From: Rubrivivax sp.
GTDB taxonomy: Bacteria > Pseudomonadota > Gammaproteobacteria > Burkholderiales > Burkholderiaceae_C
Reading direction: 5' to 3'
NCBI GenBank assembly: GCA_027490215.1
Contig: JAIXYO010000070.1
Span: 1 to 64,000, forward strand
Length of the DNA: 64,000 bases
The notes beneath the pieces were generated by a model. The model was not told where the DNA came from. It worked only from the letters and a program-made list of their open reading frames with translations, and ran no database searches. Shown here one piece after another: positions 49,245 to 58,855 of the stretch. Position 1 is the stretch's first letter. Each line of letters begins with the position of its first letter. The translations under genes and the position numbers were made by a program.

Positions 49245-49694
49245 ATGGAAACCGCCTCATCATCACCTGCCTCCCTGCCGCTCGGCGATGCCAGCATGTC
49301 GCCGAACGGAGAAGCCAGCGCCTACCTGATCGTTCACGCCGAATCGATCGACCCCGCAGGGCGCTGCGGCCGACAAGGGCTGACACCGTTCCAGCGACTG
49401 TGCACCTTGTACCCGTCACGCGCGACAACGTCCGTCCGATCGGGTTTGTCGCTGACCTTGGCCGATCGACATGGCCGCACGTTGCTGTCCCTGGCCGAAG
49501 CGGAGCCGGTGCTCGGCATTGCCCTGGCACCGGGCACCTATCACGTGACAGCCACGCGCGGTGGCGCGCGGCGTGGCTACACCGTCTCGCTGCCTGCCGG
49601 GTCGCGGTTCGATCTGCATTTGCGCTTTGCGACTCCTGAGCGTGCGAAGCAGACCGGTATGGCAGCCCTGTGGCCGGTCCGATCGGTCAACTGA
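49245..49694 (+). CDS. Unrecognised protein, possible beta-sandwich
   Basis: 149 aa. Starts METASSSPASLPLG; ribosome site weak (ggagaaccgcaac). The C-terminal part (LGIALAPGTYHVTATRG, GYTVSLPAGSRFDLHLRF) has the look of an Ig-like or carboxypeptidase-regulatory-like beta-sandwich. No signal peptide. Lies 134 bp after the previous unknown gene and 52 bp before the protease gene; overlapping alternative frames exist, so the call is moderate. Confidence 0.55.
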   Translation: METASSSPASLPLGDASMSPNGEASAYLIVHAESIDPAGRCGRQGLTPFQRLCTLYPSRATTSVRSGLSLTLADRHGRTLLSLAEAEPVLGIALAPGTYHVTATRGGARRGYTVSLPAGSRFDLHLRFATPERAKQTGMAALWPVRSVN

Positions 49695-49746
49695 AGCGAC
49701 ACGTCCCCTTTCCCGTCCATTTACTCAACGCCCCGAAAGCAAACTC

Positions 49747-51285
49747 ATGACTGCCTCTTCATTTTTGCCCCGTCGCACAGCCATCGCCATTGCCACCGCA
49801 GCGGTCCTCGGATTCGGCGCGGCAGGCACCTACCGCATGGTTCACGCCGAGAACACGCCCAGCGTGCAGGCACCGATCTCCGCAACCCCCACACCCACGC
49901 CGGCCGGCTTGCCCGACCTGGCAAGCATCGCCAAGCGCTACGGCTCGGCTGTGGTCAACATCAGCGTCAGCGGCACCCGTAAGGTGGCGATGAATGGCGC
50001 GGAAGACGACAGCGAGGACGACAGCGCCGACGACGGCACTGGCGCATCCGGCAACACCGCGCCGCCGAGCGGCGCGTACCAGGACTTCCTGCGCCGCTTC
50101 CAGCAGCAGTTCGGCGGCTTGCCGCCCGGCATGGCGCCGGGCACCCGCGTTCCGATGCGCGGAGAGGGCTCGGGCTTCATCGTGCAGTCCGACGGTGTGA
50201 TCCTGACCAACGCTCACGTGGTTCACGGCGCGCAGGAAGTGGTTGTCAAGCTGACCGATCGCCGCGAGTTCCGCGCGAAGGTGTTGGGTGCCGATCCGAA
50301 GACCGACATTGCAGTGCTGAAGATCGACGCCAAGGATCTGCCAACCGTGGTGATGGCACCTGCCAAGCAATCACCGCAGGTCGGTGAGTGGGTGTTGGCG
50401 ATCGGCTCACCATTCGGCTTCGAGAACACCGTCACGGCCGGTGTCGTCAGCGCGGTCGGCCGCTCGCTGCATGACGACAGCGCCGTGCCCTTCATCCAGA
50501 CCGATGTGGCGGTGAACCCCGGCAACTCTGGTGGGCCGCTGTTCAACACGCGCGGCGAAGTGATCGGCATCAACTCGCAGATCTACTCGCGGTCCGGTGG
50601 CTACCAGGGCCTGTCATTCGCGATCCCTGTGGAGGTGGCACAGCACATCGAACGTCAGGTGCTCGACACCGGCAAGGTGCGCCATGCACGGCTGGGTGTC
50701 GCGGTGCAGGAGGTGAATCAGACGCTGGCCGAGTCGTTCAAACTGCCGAAGCCGGAAGGCGCACTGGTGGCCAATGTCGACCCGAACAGCCCGGCTGGCA
50801 AGGCAGGCATTGAGGCAGGTGACGTGGTGCTGGCAGTCAACGGGACGCCGATTGTCGACTCGGTCGACCTGCCGGCCATCGTCGGCCTGGCGTTGCCCGG
50901 CGACAAGCTGAGCCTGCAACTGTGGCGCCAGGGCTCGCAGCGCACAGTGACCGCCACGCTGGCCGATGCAAAGCCCGACAACAAGGTCGCCAAGGTGGAA
51001 TCCGGCGCCACCCCGCCACGTGGACGCCTGGGCCTCGCACTGCGTCCGCTGCAACCGGCAGAAAAGCGTGAGTCCGGCTTGACCGGTGGCCTGGTGATCG
51101 AAGGTGTCACAGGCGCCAGCGAACGGGCCGGGATCCAGCCAGGCGACGTGTTGCTGGCGGTGAATGGCAAGCCAGTGGCCAGTGTCAACGAGGCACGCGA
51201 GGCGGCCGCGAAGTCGGAGAAGTCGGCCGCGTTGCTGGTGCAGCGTGGCGAGGTCAAGCTCTACGTGCCGGTGCGGCTGGGTTGA
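49747..51285 (+). CDS. Do-like (DegP/MucD-type) periplasmic serine protease
   Basis: 512 aa from ATG 49747; the frame is open upstream but the protein clearly starts MTASSFLPRRTAIAIATAAV with a signal peptide ending near VHAEN. Trypsin-like domain with catalytic triad His157 (LTNAHVVHG), Asp187 (TDIAVLKID) and Ser261 (NPGNSGGPLFN), then two PDZ domains (about 310-390 and 420-510). An acidic linker (EDDSEDDSADDG) and a Gly/Pro-rich segment precede the protease core. Acts in periplasmic protein quality control. Confidence 0.95.
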   Translation: MTASSFLPRRTAIAIATAAVLGFGAAGTYRMVHAENTPSVQAPISATPTPTPAGLPDLASIAKRYGSAVVNISVSGTRKVAMNGAEDDSEDDSADDGTGASGNTAPPSGAYQDFLRRFQQQFGGLPPGMAPGTRVPMRGEGSGFIVQSDGVILTNAHVVHGAQEVVVKLTDRREFRAKVLGADPKTDIAVLKIDAKDLPTVVMAPAKQSPQVGEWVLAIGSPFGFENTVTAGVVSAVGRSLHDDSAVPFIQTDVAVNPGNSGGPLFNTRGEVIGINSQIYSRSGGYQGLSFAIPVEVAQHIERQVLDTGKVRHARLGVAVQEVNQTLAESFKLPKPEGALVANVDPNSPAGKAGIEAGDVVLAVNGTPIVDSVDLPAIVGLALPGDKLSLQLWRQGSQRTVTATLADAKPDNKVAKVESGATPPRGRLGLALRPLQPAEKRESGLTGGLVIEGVTGASERAGIQPGDVLLAVNGKPVASVNEAREAAAKSEKSAALLVQRGEVKLYVPVRLG

Positions 51286-51324
51286 GGCTGGACGCGCGCC
51301 TTGAACGACGCGAGTCAATGGGCG

Positions 51325-52056
51325 TCAGTACAAGGTCTCGACGTCACTGACCAGTTGATACCCGGCCCCGCGCTCGGTGACGATCATCACCGGACGCGTC
51401 GGGTCGGGTTCGATCTTGCGGCGCAGTCGAAGGATCTGCACGTCAATCGTGCGGTCGTAGACCTCGGCCTCGTGCAAGCGAGACATCGACAGCAGCTGGT
51501 CTCGCGAAAGAACCCGGCGCGGTGCACTGCACAACGCCGTCAGCAGGCTGAGTTCACCGTTCGACAAGTCGACGGCCACGCCCGCTGGCGAAGTCAGGCG
51601 TCGGGTCCGCAGGTTCAGCTCCCAGCCCGAGAAACGGAGTGCGCGTCTCGTGTTGTCGCGCTCGGGCAGCGTGGCCTGCACCTGATACCGCCGAAGCACT
51701 GCCCGCACCCGCGCGAGCAGTTCGCGCGGGCTGAAGGGCTTGGTCACATAGTCGTCAGCGCCCAGTTCGAGACCCATCACCCGGTCGGCCTCCTCGTTGC
51801 GGCCCGTCAACAGCACGATCGGCACCGTGGCTCGCTCACGAAGCTGCCGGGCGAGTTGCATGCCGTCTTCGCCGGGCAGCTTCAGGTCCAGCAGCACCAG
51901 ATCAATCGCCTCCCGGTCGATCACCGCGAACATGTCCTTGCCCGACGCGCCGACACTGACGCGCATCTCGTTGTCGACGAGGTACTCTCGGACCAGATCG
52001 CGGATACTGGGATCGTCATCGATGACGAGGATGTGCGGAGCTGTGTGGGAGGCCAT
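51325..52056 (-). CDS. OmpR-family response regulator
   Basis: 243 aa from ATG 52056 (MASHTAPHILVIDDDP); longer in-frame starts upstream exist. Receiver domain with acidic pocket D13-D15, phospho-acceptor Asp57 (LVLLDLKLPGEDG) and conserved Lys in VTKPFSPRELLAR, followed by a winged-helix DNA-binding domain (GELSLLTALCSAPRRVLSRD, TIDVQILRLRRKIE, ERGAGYQL). Divergent from the hybrid kinase 115 bp away, its likely partner. Confidence 0.93.
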   Translation of the reverse strand: MASHTAPHILVIDDDPSIRDLVREYLVDNEMRVSVGASGKDMFAVIDREAIDLVLLDLKLPGEDGMQLARQLRERATVPIVLLTGRNEEADRVMGLELGADDYVTKPFSPRELLARVRAVLRRYQVQATLPERDNTRRALRFSGWELNLRTRRLTSPAGVAVDLSNGELSLLTALCSAPRRVLSRDQLLSMSRLHEAEVYDRTIDVQILRLRRKIEPDPTRPVMIVTERGAGYQLVSDVETLY

Positions 52057-52171
52057 GAAATCGGCGATGTGCCGCGTCGGAATGCAACGCGAAGGATCGT
52101 AGCGCGGCATCGTCGCTCCCAAGCGCGCCTCCGCCACCGCCCCAAGATGCTGGGGGCACGCGTCGACACCG

Positions 52172-54289
52172 ATGACCCACCTTCCGATGACTGACAGCCC
52201 GACCCGTCCCCCTGCCCTGCCCCGCATCTGGCTCGTCGCCGGGCTGGCTGCGCTGTCGTTGATCACTGTCACAGCCGCCAGCCTGTGGCACCTGCGCCGT
52301 GAAGCACTGACCAGCCAGGCGCGAGAACTGTCGGTGCTATCGCTGGCGCTCACCGACGAACTCGGCCGCGGGCTGGAGAGTGTCGAAATCGGCCTGCAGG
52401 CAGTTCGCCTGGAACTGCGTATAGGTGAACTGCTGCCGGAGATCGGTGAGATCGTCGGCAAGCGCTACCCGCACGACCTGAAGCTGCCGCTGGCCAGCCA
52501 GTTATGGGTCATCGACCGGCGAGGCAATCTCCTTGCCGCATCGAGCCCAGCCCTGGCGCCCGACCCCGCCAGTTTCATGCCCGGCCTGCAGACCCTGAAC
52601 GACACCGATATCGGGATCAGCCTGCCGTTTCCGAACATGGCCAACGGCGAACCGTCGGTTGCGCTGGCCGTGCGATACAACGACCACGAAGGTGCACTCG
52701 GTGGCTGGCTGATCGCTGCGCTCCCCGTCGAGGCCTTGCGCGGCGCATTCTCCAAAGCAGCCCCGACCTCAGACGCGCGGATGGCGGTGTTTCGCGCCGA
52801 CGGCGTGCGGCTGGCAGGCTCGCTGTCGCACCTGCCCACCCTCGGTATCGCTGAAACACCGCAGCCTCCCGGGGCCGGACGTGGCCATGATGTGCAGTTG
52901 CTCGGTGATGGACGCGAGCGCCTGATTGCCGAGCGCGCGCTGCCGCGCTTTGGGCTGAGGATGGTGCTGACGCGCGATGTCGAATCAGCGCTGGAGCCCT
53001 GGCGCGATGTGGCCTGGCTCGCCTCATCCGGCGTGATGCTCATGCTGGCTGGACTGGCGGCCGCGGCTCACCGCATCGCGCGCGCCGAACAGCGCCGGCA
53101 AGACTCGCAAGCCGCACTGCAGACACAGCTGTCGCGCACCAATCGACTCGAATCGCTGGGCACGCTGGCCGGCGGCGTGGCGCACGACTTCAACAATGTG
53201 CTGGCCGCCGTGCTGGGCTACGCCGAGATGGCGCGACAGGACGCGGTCGACGGCAGCCGACAGGCCCGCCAGCTTGATCAGGTGCTGCGCGCCGCGCTGC
53301 GCGGCAAGTCACTGGTTGAACGCATCCTGTCCTTCAGCCGCAGCGGCGCGCGCAGTGCCACCGTTTTCGAGGTGCAGCCCATCATCGACGAGGTGCTGGG
53401 TCTGCTGGCCGCATCGCTGCGCCACGGTGTGGTGCTGGAGAGCCGCTTCGAGGCGCCCGACCTGCGGCTGCGCGGCGATCCGACGCAGGTGTTCGAAGCC
53501 GTGATGAATCTGTGCACCAACGCCATGCAGGCGATGCCCGACGGCGGCACGCTGACCGTTGCCACCGCACGCCATGCGGTTCGCGAAACACAGGCGGTAT
53601 CGCACGGCCAGCTCGAACCGGGCGAGTACCTCGCCCTGAGCGTTGCTGACGAAGGCGCAGGCATTGCCGCCGACGTGATGGACCATTTGTTCGAGCCCTT
53701 CTTCACTACCCGACGCGAACACGCCGGCACTGGCTTGGGCTTGGCGGTGGTGCACGGCGTGGTGGCCGAATTCGGCGGCGCGATCGATGTGCAGAGTACG
53801 CCGGGAACACCAGGCCTCGGCGCGCGCTTCACGCTGTACCTGCCCGAGTCACATGACGCGCTGGCCCCCGACGCCACAGTGCCCGCCATGGCTCCTACCG
53901 GCCGCGGCCAGACCTTGATGGTCGTCGACGACGAACCAGCTCTCGTCGAACTGGCCGAAGAGCTGCTGGCCGAACTCGGCTATGAACCCATCGGCTACAC
54001 CGATCCGAAAGCCGCGCTGCAAGCCTTGCGCAGCGAGCCAGATCGCTACGACGCTCTGCTGACCGACGAAGTGATGCCCGCGCTAACCGGCACCCAACTC
54101 ACCGAAGCGCTGCGCGCCTTCGTGCCACAGCTGCCGGTGCTGCTCGTTAGCGGCTACGGCGGCCCGCAGTTGGCGGCCCGCGCCGCCGCAGTCGGCGTCA
54201 CCCGCGTGCTGGCCAAGCCGCTGCAGCGCGGGGAACTGGCGCAAGCGCTGGACCAGTTGTTCAGCGCGGCGCGAGGGCCAACTCAGTGA
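52172..54289 (+). CDS. Hybrid sensor histidine kinase with C-terminal receiver domain
   Basis: 705 aa. Membrane helix 1 at about 18-38, a periplasmic Cache-like region to about 285, helix 2 about 286-305, then dimerisation/phospho-His (His338 in GGVAHDFNN), ATPase N-box (NLCTNAMQAM), G1 (ADEGAGI), F (FEPFFTT) and G2 (GTGLGLAVVHGVV). A receiver domain closes the protein with Asp632 (LLTDEVMPALTG) and VLAKPLQRGEL. The HDFNN type of H-box belongs to the NtrB-like/hybrid class and not to classic OmpR-partner kinases. The signal is unknown. MTHLPMTDSP gives two Met choices. Confidence 0.93.
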   Translation: MTHLPMTDSPTRPPALPRIWLVAGLAALSLITVTAASLWHLRREALTSQARELSVLSLALTDELGRGLESVEIGLQAVRLELRIGELLPEIGEIVGKRYPHDLKLPLASQLWVIDRRGNLLAASSPALAPDPASFMPGLQTLNDTDIGISLPFPNMANGEPSVALAVRYNDHEGALGGWLIAALPVEALRGAFSKAAPTSDARMAVFRADGVRLAGSLSHLPTLGIAETPQPPGAGRGHDVQLLGDGRERLIAERALPRFGLRMVLTRDVESALEPWRDVAWLASSGVMLMLAGLAAAAHRIARAEQRRQDSQAALQTQLSRTNRLESLGTLAGGVAHDFNNVLAAVLGYAEMARQDAVDGSRQARQLDQVLRAALRGKSLVERILSFSRSGARSATVFEVQPIIDEVLGLLAASLRHGVVLESRFEAPDLRLRGDPTQVFEAVMNLCTNAMQAMPDGGTLTVATARHAVRETQAVSHGQLEPGEYLALSVADEGAGIAADVMDHLFEPFFTTRREHAGTGLGLAVVHGVVAEFGGAIDVQSTPGTPGLGARFTLYLPESHDALAPDATVPAMAPTGRGQTLMVVDDEPALVELAEELLAELGYEPIGYTDPKAALQALRSEPDRYDALLTDEVMPALTGTQLTEALRAFVPQLPVLLVSGYGGPQLAARAAAVGVTRVLAKPLQRGELAQALDQLFSAARGPTQ

Positions 54290-54698
54290 GCCACTGAGTT
54301 CGAGATTGAAGCACCCGGAGGGGATGCAAGCCGTTGGCATGCTTTCGGCCTCAAGGATTCTTCACCGCACAGGTCAGCATCTTGGGCAAGACAACGATGA
54401 GCGTCATCTATCGAATCGCTCACCCGATTGGAAAGACATGACCGTCGCATGTGGATGCTGAGGGTGATCCAGGCTGTCGGCAATCAAGCGCAGCGCGGCA
54501 TCGATCACCTTGTGCTCGAAAAGCACTCGCCGCTGCAGACCCGGGGATACGGCCGGCTCTCGGGCGTGGCCCTCGATACACAGTACATCGCCAAGCAGAT
54601 CGAGGCGCGCTTCGCCTCTCGGACATCGACTGCGAACCTCGAGGCAGACGAGCCGATGCTGTCCTGAGGCGCCGCCTGGAAACGGTGCGTTGGTGGGT
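54290..54698. other. Gap of about 410 bp without a convincing gene
   Basis: Open frames exist on both strands (for instance minus 54404 toward 54700 and plus 54428-54667), but they overlap each other, lack ribosome sites and show no motif I know. No strong hairpin with a T-run is seen for the convergent kinase and DUF4124 genes. Confidence 0.4.
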
Positions 54699-55295
54699 TC
54701 AACGCGAGCCGACGGGCGGCGCCAGCGGGCCACTGGGCGGCGCAGGCCGGGTCGGTGGCTGCGGCCGGAGCGGCTGCGCATCCGGTGGATACGGACCCAC
54801 GTGGCCAAACGGGGTGTATCCGAACGGGCGCACATAGGGGCGCAGCAGCACATATCGGCTGTCGTCCTCGCGCTCGCGTTCCCGCAGGCGCTCAGCCTTT
54901 AAAGCGTCGGCGGCACGCTGCGCGCGCAACTGCTCGATCTGGAGCTCGTTCACACGCTGCTGTTGCTGATCGATCGAGCGCTGGATGCGTTCGGTGACCC
55001 GCTCAGACTGGGCGCGGCCAGCCTCGCGGCGTGCAGCGGCGGCGTCAGGGTCCTCGGGCTCGATCGCCCAGCGACGCTCGGTGACGAAGCCTGCGGCGGG
55101 TCGATCGGTGAACACCGTCTTGCCCTCGGCATCGCGTTGCATGTAAACCGTGCGGGCACTTTCTGTCGGAACCGCCGACGCCCCCACCGCAGGACGTGGG
55201 GTCAGATTCGGGTCTGCGGCGCGTGCTGGCTCAGCGCACAGCATGAACAGTGGCAGCAGCACGGAAAAAGCCAGGGGGGCAGCGAAATCACGCAC
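54699..55295 (-). CDS. DUF4124 exported protein with coiled coil
   Basis: 198 aa. The GTG at 55293-55295 is chosen because a perfect AGGAGG lies 9 bases upstream, and it begins a signal peptide (VRDFAAPLAFSVLLPLFML...EPARA). The DUF4124 core (TVYMQRDAEGKTVFTDRPA) follows, then a charged coiled coil (about 85-150: RVTERIQRSIDQQQQRVNEL) and a Pro/Gly-rich C-terminus (PPTRPAPPSGPL). Function unknown; probably periplasmic. Confidence 0.85.
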   Translation of the reverse strand: MRDFAAPLAFSVLLPLFMLCAEPARAADPNLTPRPAVGASAVPTESARTVYMQRDAEGKTVFTDRPAAGFVTERRWAIEPEDPDAAAARREAGRAQSERVTERIQRSIDQQQQRVNELQIEQLRAQRAADALKAERLREREREDDSRYVLLRPYVRPFGYTPFGHVGPYPPDAQPLRPQPPTRPAPPSGPLAPPVGSR

Positions 55296-55476
55296 GGAAT
55301 TCAACCTCCTGAGCTGCGTTGTAGCAGGAACGACAAAGCCCCGACGCGGGCTCGATGGCGACCACTTCAGGAGATGCCAGCAACGGAAACCCGCAAGGTC
55401 ACGATCTCGCCACAAAACTTTCATAGCCTGTCCTTCGTTTCCCGGTGCCGTAGGCACTGCAACGCATGAGGCCACC

Positions 55477-56400
55477 TTGACGCCGACAGACCCCGAGACC
55501 CTGCGCCGCATTCATCTGGATGTGATTGACAGCTACGACGAAGAACTCGAGCTCGAACTGGACGACCGTTCGCTGGATGCCTTGGTCAACGGCGACGGCG
55601 ATGTCGCCACACCGACCGACCAGGATCGGCAGGACCGCCAGCGCTACTTCCGCGAGCTGTTTCGCATGCAGGGCGAATTGGTCAAGCTGCAGCAGTGGGT
55701 GGTCGCGACCGGGCACAAGGTGGTGATCCTGTTCGAAGGCCGCGATGCGGCTGGCAAGGGCGGTGTGATCAAGCGCATTACCCAGCGGCTGAACCCGCGG
55801 GTATGCCGCGTCGCGGCGCTGCCAGCACCAAATGATCGCGAACGCACGCAGTGGTATTTCCAGCGTTATGTGTCGCACCTGCCGGCGGCCGGGGAAATCG
55901 TGCTGTTCGACCGCAGTTGGTACAACCGCGCCGGCGTTGAGCGGGTGATGGGCTTTTGCACTGACGAGCAGTACGAGGAATTCTTCCGCTCCGTTCCCGA
56001 ATTCGAGCGGATGCTGGTGCGCTCAGGCATCCAGCTGATCAAGTACTGGTTCTCGATCTCCGACGAGGAACAGCACCTGCGCTTTCTGGGCCGCATCCAC
56101 GACCCGCTGAAGCAGTGGAAGCTGAGCCCGATGGATCTGGAGTCACGGCGTCGCTGGGAGGATTACACCCGCGCCAAGGAAATCATGCTCGAGCGCACCC
56201 ACATTCCCGAAGCGCCGTGGTGGGTGGTACAGGCAGTGGACAAGAAAAAAGCTCGGCTGAACTGCATCCATCACCTGCTCGGCCAGATGCCTTACGAGGA
56301 AACCGAGTCGCCGACGATCGTGCTACCCCCGCGTGAGCGCCATGACGACTATGTACGCCACCCGGTGCCGCAGGAGATCGTGGTGCCCGAAATCTACTGA
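55477..56400 (+). CDS. ppk2: Polyphosphate kinase 2 (PPK2 class I type)
   Basis: 307 aa from TTG 55477 with gagg 5 bases upstream; no in-frame ATG fits. PPK2 transfers phosphate between polyphosphate and nucleotides. Walker A GRDAAGKGGVIK (about 88-99), Walker B region FDRSWYNRAGVERVMGF, and the lid EDYTRAKEIMLERTHIPEAPWW (in part) are complete. One domain, about 300 residues, matches class I enzymes. Divergent from the DUF4124 gene. Confidence 0.93.
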   Translation: MTPTDPETLRRIHLDVIDSYDEELELELDDRSLDALVNGDGDVATPTDQDRQDRQRYFRELFRMQGELVKLQQWVVATGHKVVILFEGRDAAGKGGVIKRITQRLNPRVCRVAALPAPNDRERTQWYFQRYVSHLPAAGEIVLFDRSWYNRAGVERVMGFCTDEQYEEFFRSVPEFERMLVRSGIQLIKYWFSISDEEQHLRFLGRIHDPLKQWKLSPMDLESRRRWEDYTRAKEIMLERTHIPEAPWWVVQAVDKKKARLNCIHHLLGQMPYEETESPTIVLPPRERHDDYVRHPVPQEIVVPEIY

Positions 56401-56561
56401 CGCTGGCGCGGCAGCGCCGCACCCTGTGCCTCCCTGCGCCTCCCTGCGCCACCCGGCGGTTACGATGATTCCATTGCAACCGACCGGAGGCGCTTCAGGG
56501 TGGACAGTCTGAACTGGCAGCTCAGCGCGGTTTCCAGCGGCTTGGCCGAGGCGAGCCACCG

Positions 56562-57338
56562 TTGATCCATTGGCTGCGTGACGACCGTGAGCCACTGCCC
56601 GACACGCGGTTGGCGCTTCCTCCCGGCTCGGATGCGCCGGGACTGTTGGCAGCGGGTGGTGCGCTGACCCCTGCGCGGCTCACCGAAGCCTATTCGAAGG
56701 GCGTGTTTCCCTGGTACAGCGATGGCCAGCCGGTGCTGTGGTGGTCGCCCGATCCACGCATGGTCCTGAGGACGAGCGAGTTCAAGCTCAGCCGTTCACT
56801 GCGAAAGACGATTGGCAAATTCACCCGTTCGCCTGGTTGCGAGGTAAGGATCGACAGCGCGTTCGAGCAGGTCATTGAAGCGTGCGCCGCCAGCCCACGC
56901 GAGGGTCAGGACGGCACATGGATCGTGCCCGACATGGTGGCGGCCTACGCGCGCTGGCACGCACTCGGCAGCGTGCACAGCTTTGAAACGTGGATCGACG
57001 GCGAGCTGGCTGGCGGCCTGTACGGTGTGGGCATCGGTCGGATGTTTTTCGGCGAATCGATGTTCTCGCGGCGCACCGACGCGTCGAAGATCGCACTGGC
57101 CGCGCTGGTGTGCTTCGGTCGCGAGCACGGCATCGACCTGATCGACTGCCAGCAGCGTACCGGTCACCTGAGCTCGATGGGCGGTCGCGAACTGCCGCGG
57201 ACCGTGTTCGAAGCCGCGATTGCCGAGCGCGTGCAGGCGGGGCAAGTGACGGCGTGGACTTATCATCAAAGGCTGTGGGCGCACCTGAGGTCGGTGCCCG
57301 CAACGGTTGAGGTTTCCCCCGACGAAGGCCGCCCGTGA
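56562..57338 (+). CDS. aat: Leucyl/phenylalanyl-tRNA-protein transferase
   Basis: 258 aa, TTG start with gagg 9 bases upstream; MIHWL fits the family. Adds Leu or Phe to proteins with N-terminal Arg or Lys, marking them for ClpS-ClpAP. Motifs: [27 protein letters not shown] (in two parts), [19 protein letters not shown] and [14 protein letters not shown]. Stop overlaps the bpt start by 4 bp (GTGA). Confidence 0.96.
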   Translation: MIHWLRDDREPLPDTRLALPPGSDAPGLLAAGGALTPARLTEAYSKGVFPWYSDGQPVLWWSPDPRMVLRTSEFKLSRSLRKTIGKFTRSPGCEVRIDSAFEQVIEACAASPREGQDGTWIVPDMVAAYARWHALGSVHSFETWIDGELAGGLYGVGIGRMFFGESMFSRRTDASKIALAALVCFGREHGIDLIDCQQRTGHLSSMGGRELPRTVFEAAIAERVQAGQVTAWTYHQRLWAHLRSVPATVEVSPDEGRP

Positions 57339-58123
57339 CCCACCCGAAAGAGCTCCCGCTCGCGTCATTGCAGTTCTATTCGACGGCGCCCTATGCATGC
57401 AGTTACCTGCCGGGCAAGATGGCGCGTTCTCAGGTCGCAACGCCCAGCCACATCATCCAGTCGGATGTGTATTCGGGTCTGGTCAGCAACGGTTTTCGGC
57501 GCAGCGGCATGTTCACCTACAGGCCACACTGCGACAACTGTCGTGCCTGCGTGCCATTGCGCGTGCCGGCGGCCAGCTTCGAGCCCACGCGCAGCCAGCG
57601 CCGCGCCTGGAAGTCGCACGGCTCTCTCCAAGCACGGGTGCTGAAGCTGGGCTTCGTGCAGGAGCATTACCAACTTTACTTGCGCTACCAATCGGGTCGC
57701 CACAGTGGCGGCGGCATGGACAACGACAGCGTTGACCAGTACACCCAGTTCTTGCTGCAAAGCCGAGTCAATTCACGGCTGGTCGAATTCCGTGAGCCTG
57801 CACCGGGTGCGGCGCCGGGGCAGCTCGGCGTGCTGAAGATGGTGTCGATTCTCGACATCCTGAACGATGGCCTGTCAGCGGTGTATACCTTCTACGAGCC
57901 GGAAGACAACACCAGCTACGGCACTTACAACATCCTGTGGCAAATCGAGCAGACGGTGCTGTTGAAGCTGCCCTATCTGTACCTGGGCTACTGGATCGGC
58001 GCCAGCGACAAGATGGCCTACAAGGCCAAGTTTCGCCCGAACGAACACCTGATCGACGGCCGCTGGATGCCCGAACCTCGTGATGCGGCCGGCCCGTTGG
58101 TGGTCGAGAGAACGTCGGATTAG
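57335..58123 (+). CDS. bpt: Aspartate/glutamate leucyltransferase (Bpt)
   Basis: 262 aa, GTG start. Arginyltransferase-fold enzyme that adds Leu to N-terminal Asp/Glu. [13 protein letters not shown] carries the conserved Cys motif; the [15 protein letters not shown] start, [20 protein letters not shown] and the terminal YKAKFRPNE are family hallmarks. Translationally coupled to aat, so both N-degron branches are co-expressed. The clp genes are not in the window. Confidence 0.95.
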   Translation: MTHPKELPLASLQFYSTAPYACSYLPGKMARSQVATPSHIIQSDVYSGLVSNGFRRSGMFTYRPHCDNCRACVPLRVPAASFEPTRSQRRAWKSHGSLQARVLKLGFVQEHYQLYLRYQSGRHSGGGMDNDSVDQYTQFLLQSRVNSRLVEFREPAPGAAPGQLGVLKMVSILDILNDGLSAVYTFYEPEDNTSYGTYNILWQIEQTVLLKLPYLYLGYWIGASDKMAYKAKFRPNEHLIDGRWMPEPRDAAGPLVVERTSD

Positions 58124-58135
58124 CGGTGGCCAGCG

Positions 58136-58738
58136 TTGGCAGCGACTGATCCGACCGCACTGGGCTCGGCAGCAGCCGAGACACTGGCCTGGCTCGACAA
58201 GGCAGTGATCGGCCTGAACCTCTGCCCGTTCGCCCGCGCGGTGCGCATGAAGGGCCAGATCCGCTGCGTGGTCAGCGACGCCACCGACACCGAGGCGCTG
58301 TTGAGCACGCTGTGCAGAGAAGCCCAGTTGCTGCGGGACACCGACCCCGCGCTGTGTGAGACGACCCTGCTGGTCCACCCCCATGCGCTGGACGATTTCG
58401 CCGACTACAACGATTTCCTCGACCTGGCCGAGGAGGCGCTTTCCCAGATGGGCTGCGACGGGGAGCTGCAACTGGCCAGCTTCCATCCCCACTACCAGTT
58501 CGCAGGCACAGAGGCGGATGACGTGACCAACGCCACCAACCGATCGCCCTACCCGACACTGCACCTGCTGCGCGAGGAGAGCATCGATCGCGCGGTGCAG
58601 GCATTTCCTGACGCAGAAGCGATCTACGAGGTCAATATGCGCACGATGGAACTGCTCGGCCAGGCAGGCTGGCAAGCGCTGCAAGCGCAGTGTCGACGTG
58701 ATGCCGCCGAGGCCGCAACGCCACCGTCATCCGCGTGA
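58136..58738 (+). CDS. DUF1415 protein
   Basis: 200 aa, TTG start 12 bp after bpt. LNLCPFARAVRMKGQIRCVV (in part) and FHPHYQFAGTEADDVTNATNRSPYP are DUF1415 hallmarks. Conserved His and Cys suggest metal or redox chemistry, but no function is established. Same orientation as aat-bpt. Confidence 0.88.
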   Translation: MAATDPTALGSAAAETLAWLDKAVIGLNLCPFARAVRMKGQIRCVVSDATDTEALLSTLCREAQLLRDTDPALCETTLLVHPHALDDFADYNDFLDLAEEALSQMGCDGELQLASFHPHYQFAGTEADDVTNATNRSPYPTLHLLREESIDRAVQAFPDAEAIYEVNMRTMELLGQAGWQALQAQCRRDAAEAATPPSSA

Positions 58739-58855
58739 ATCGCGTTCACGTAGGCCGTGGCTGACAAGACGACACGGCCTGCGACGATGGTGTGCGCTGG
58801 ACCCAGCAGGCATTCTGATATCTCACGGGCAGACGGCCCGACATTGGAGATTCAG

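Noticed and set aside
54404-54853. Minus-strand open frame in the kinase-DUF4124 gap
   Set aside because: It overlaps the DUF4124 coding end in another frame, lacks a ribosome site, and no part resembles a known family, though the segment near 54420-54640 remains unexplained.
56405-56450. Hairpin GGCGC/GCGCC and repeated cctccctgcgc after ppk2
   Set aside because: The hairpin has no T-run and the direct repeats are only 11-12 bases; not enough to call a terminator or element.
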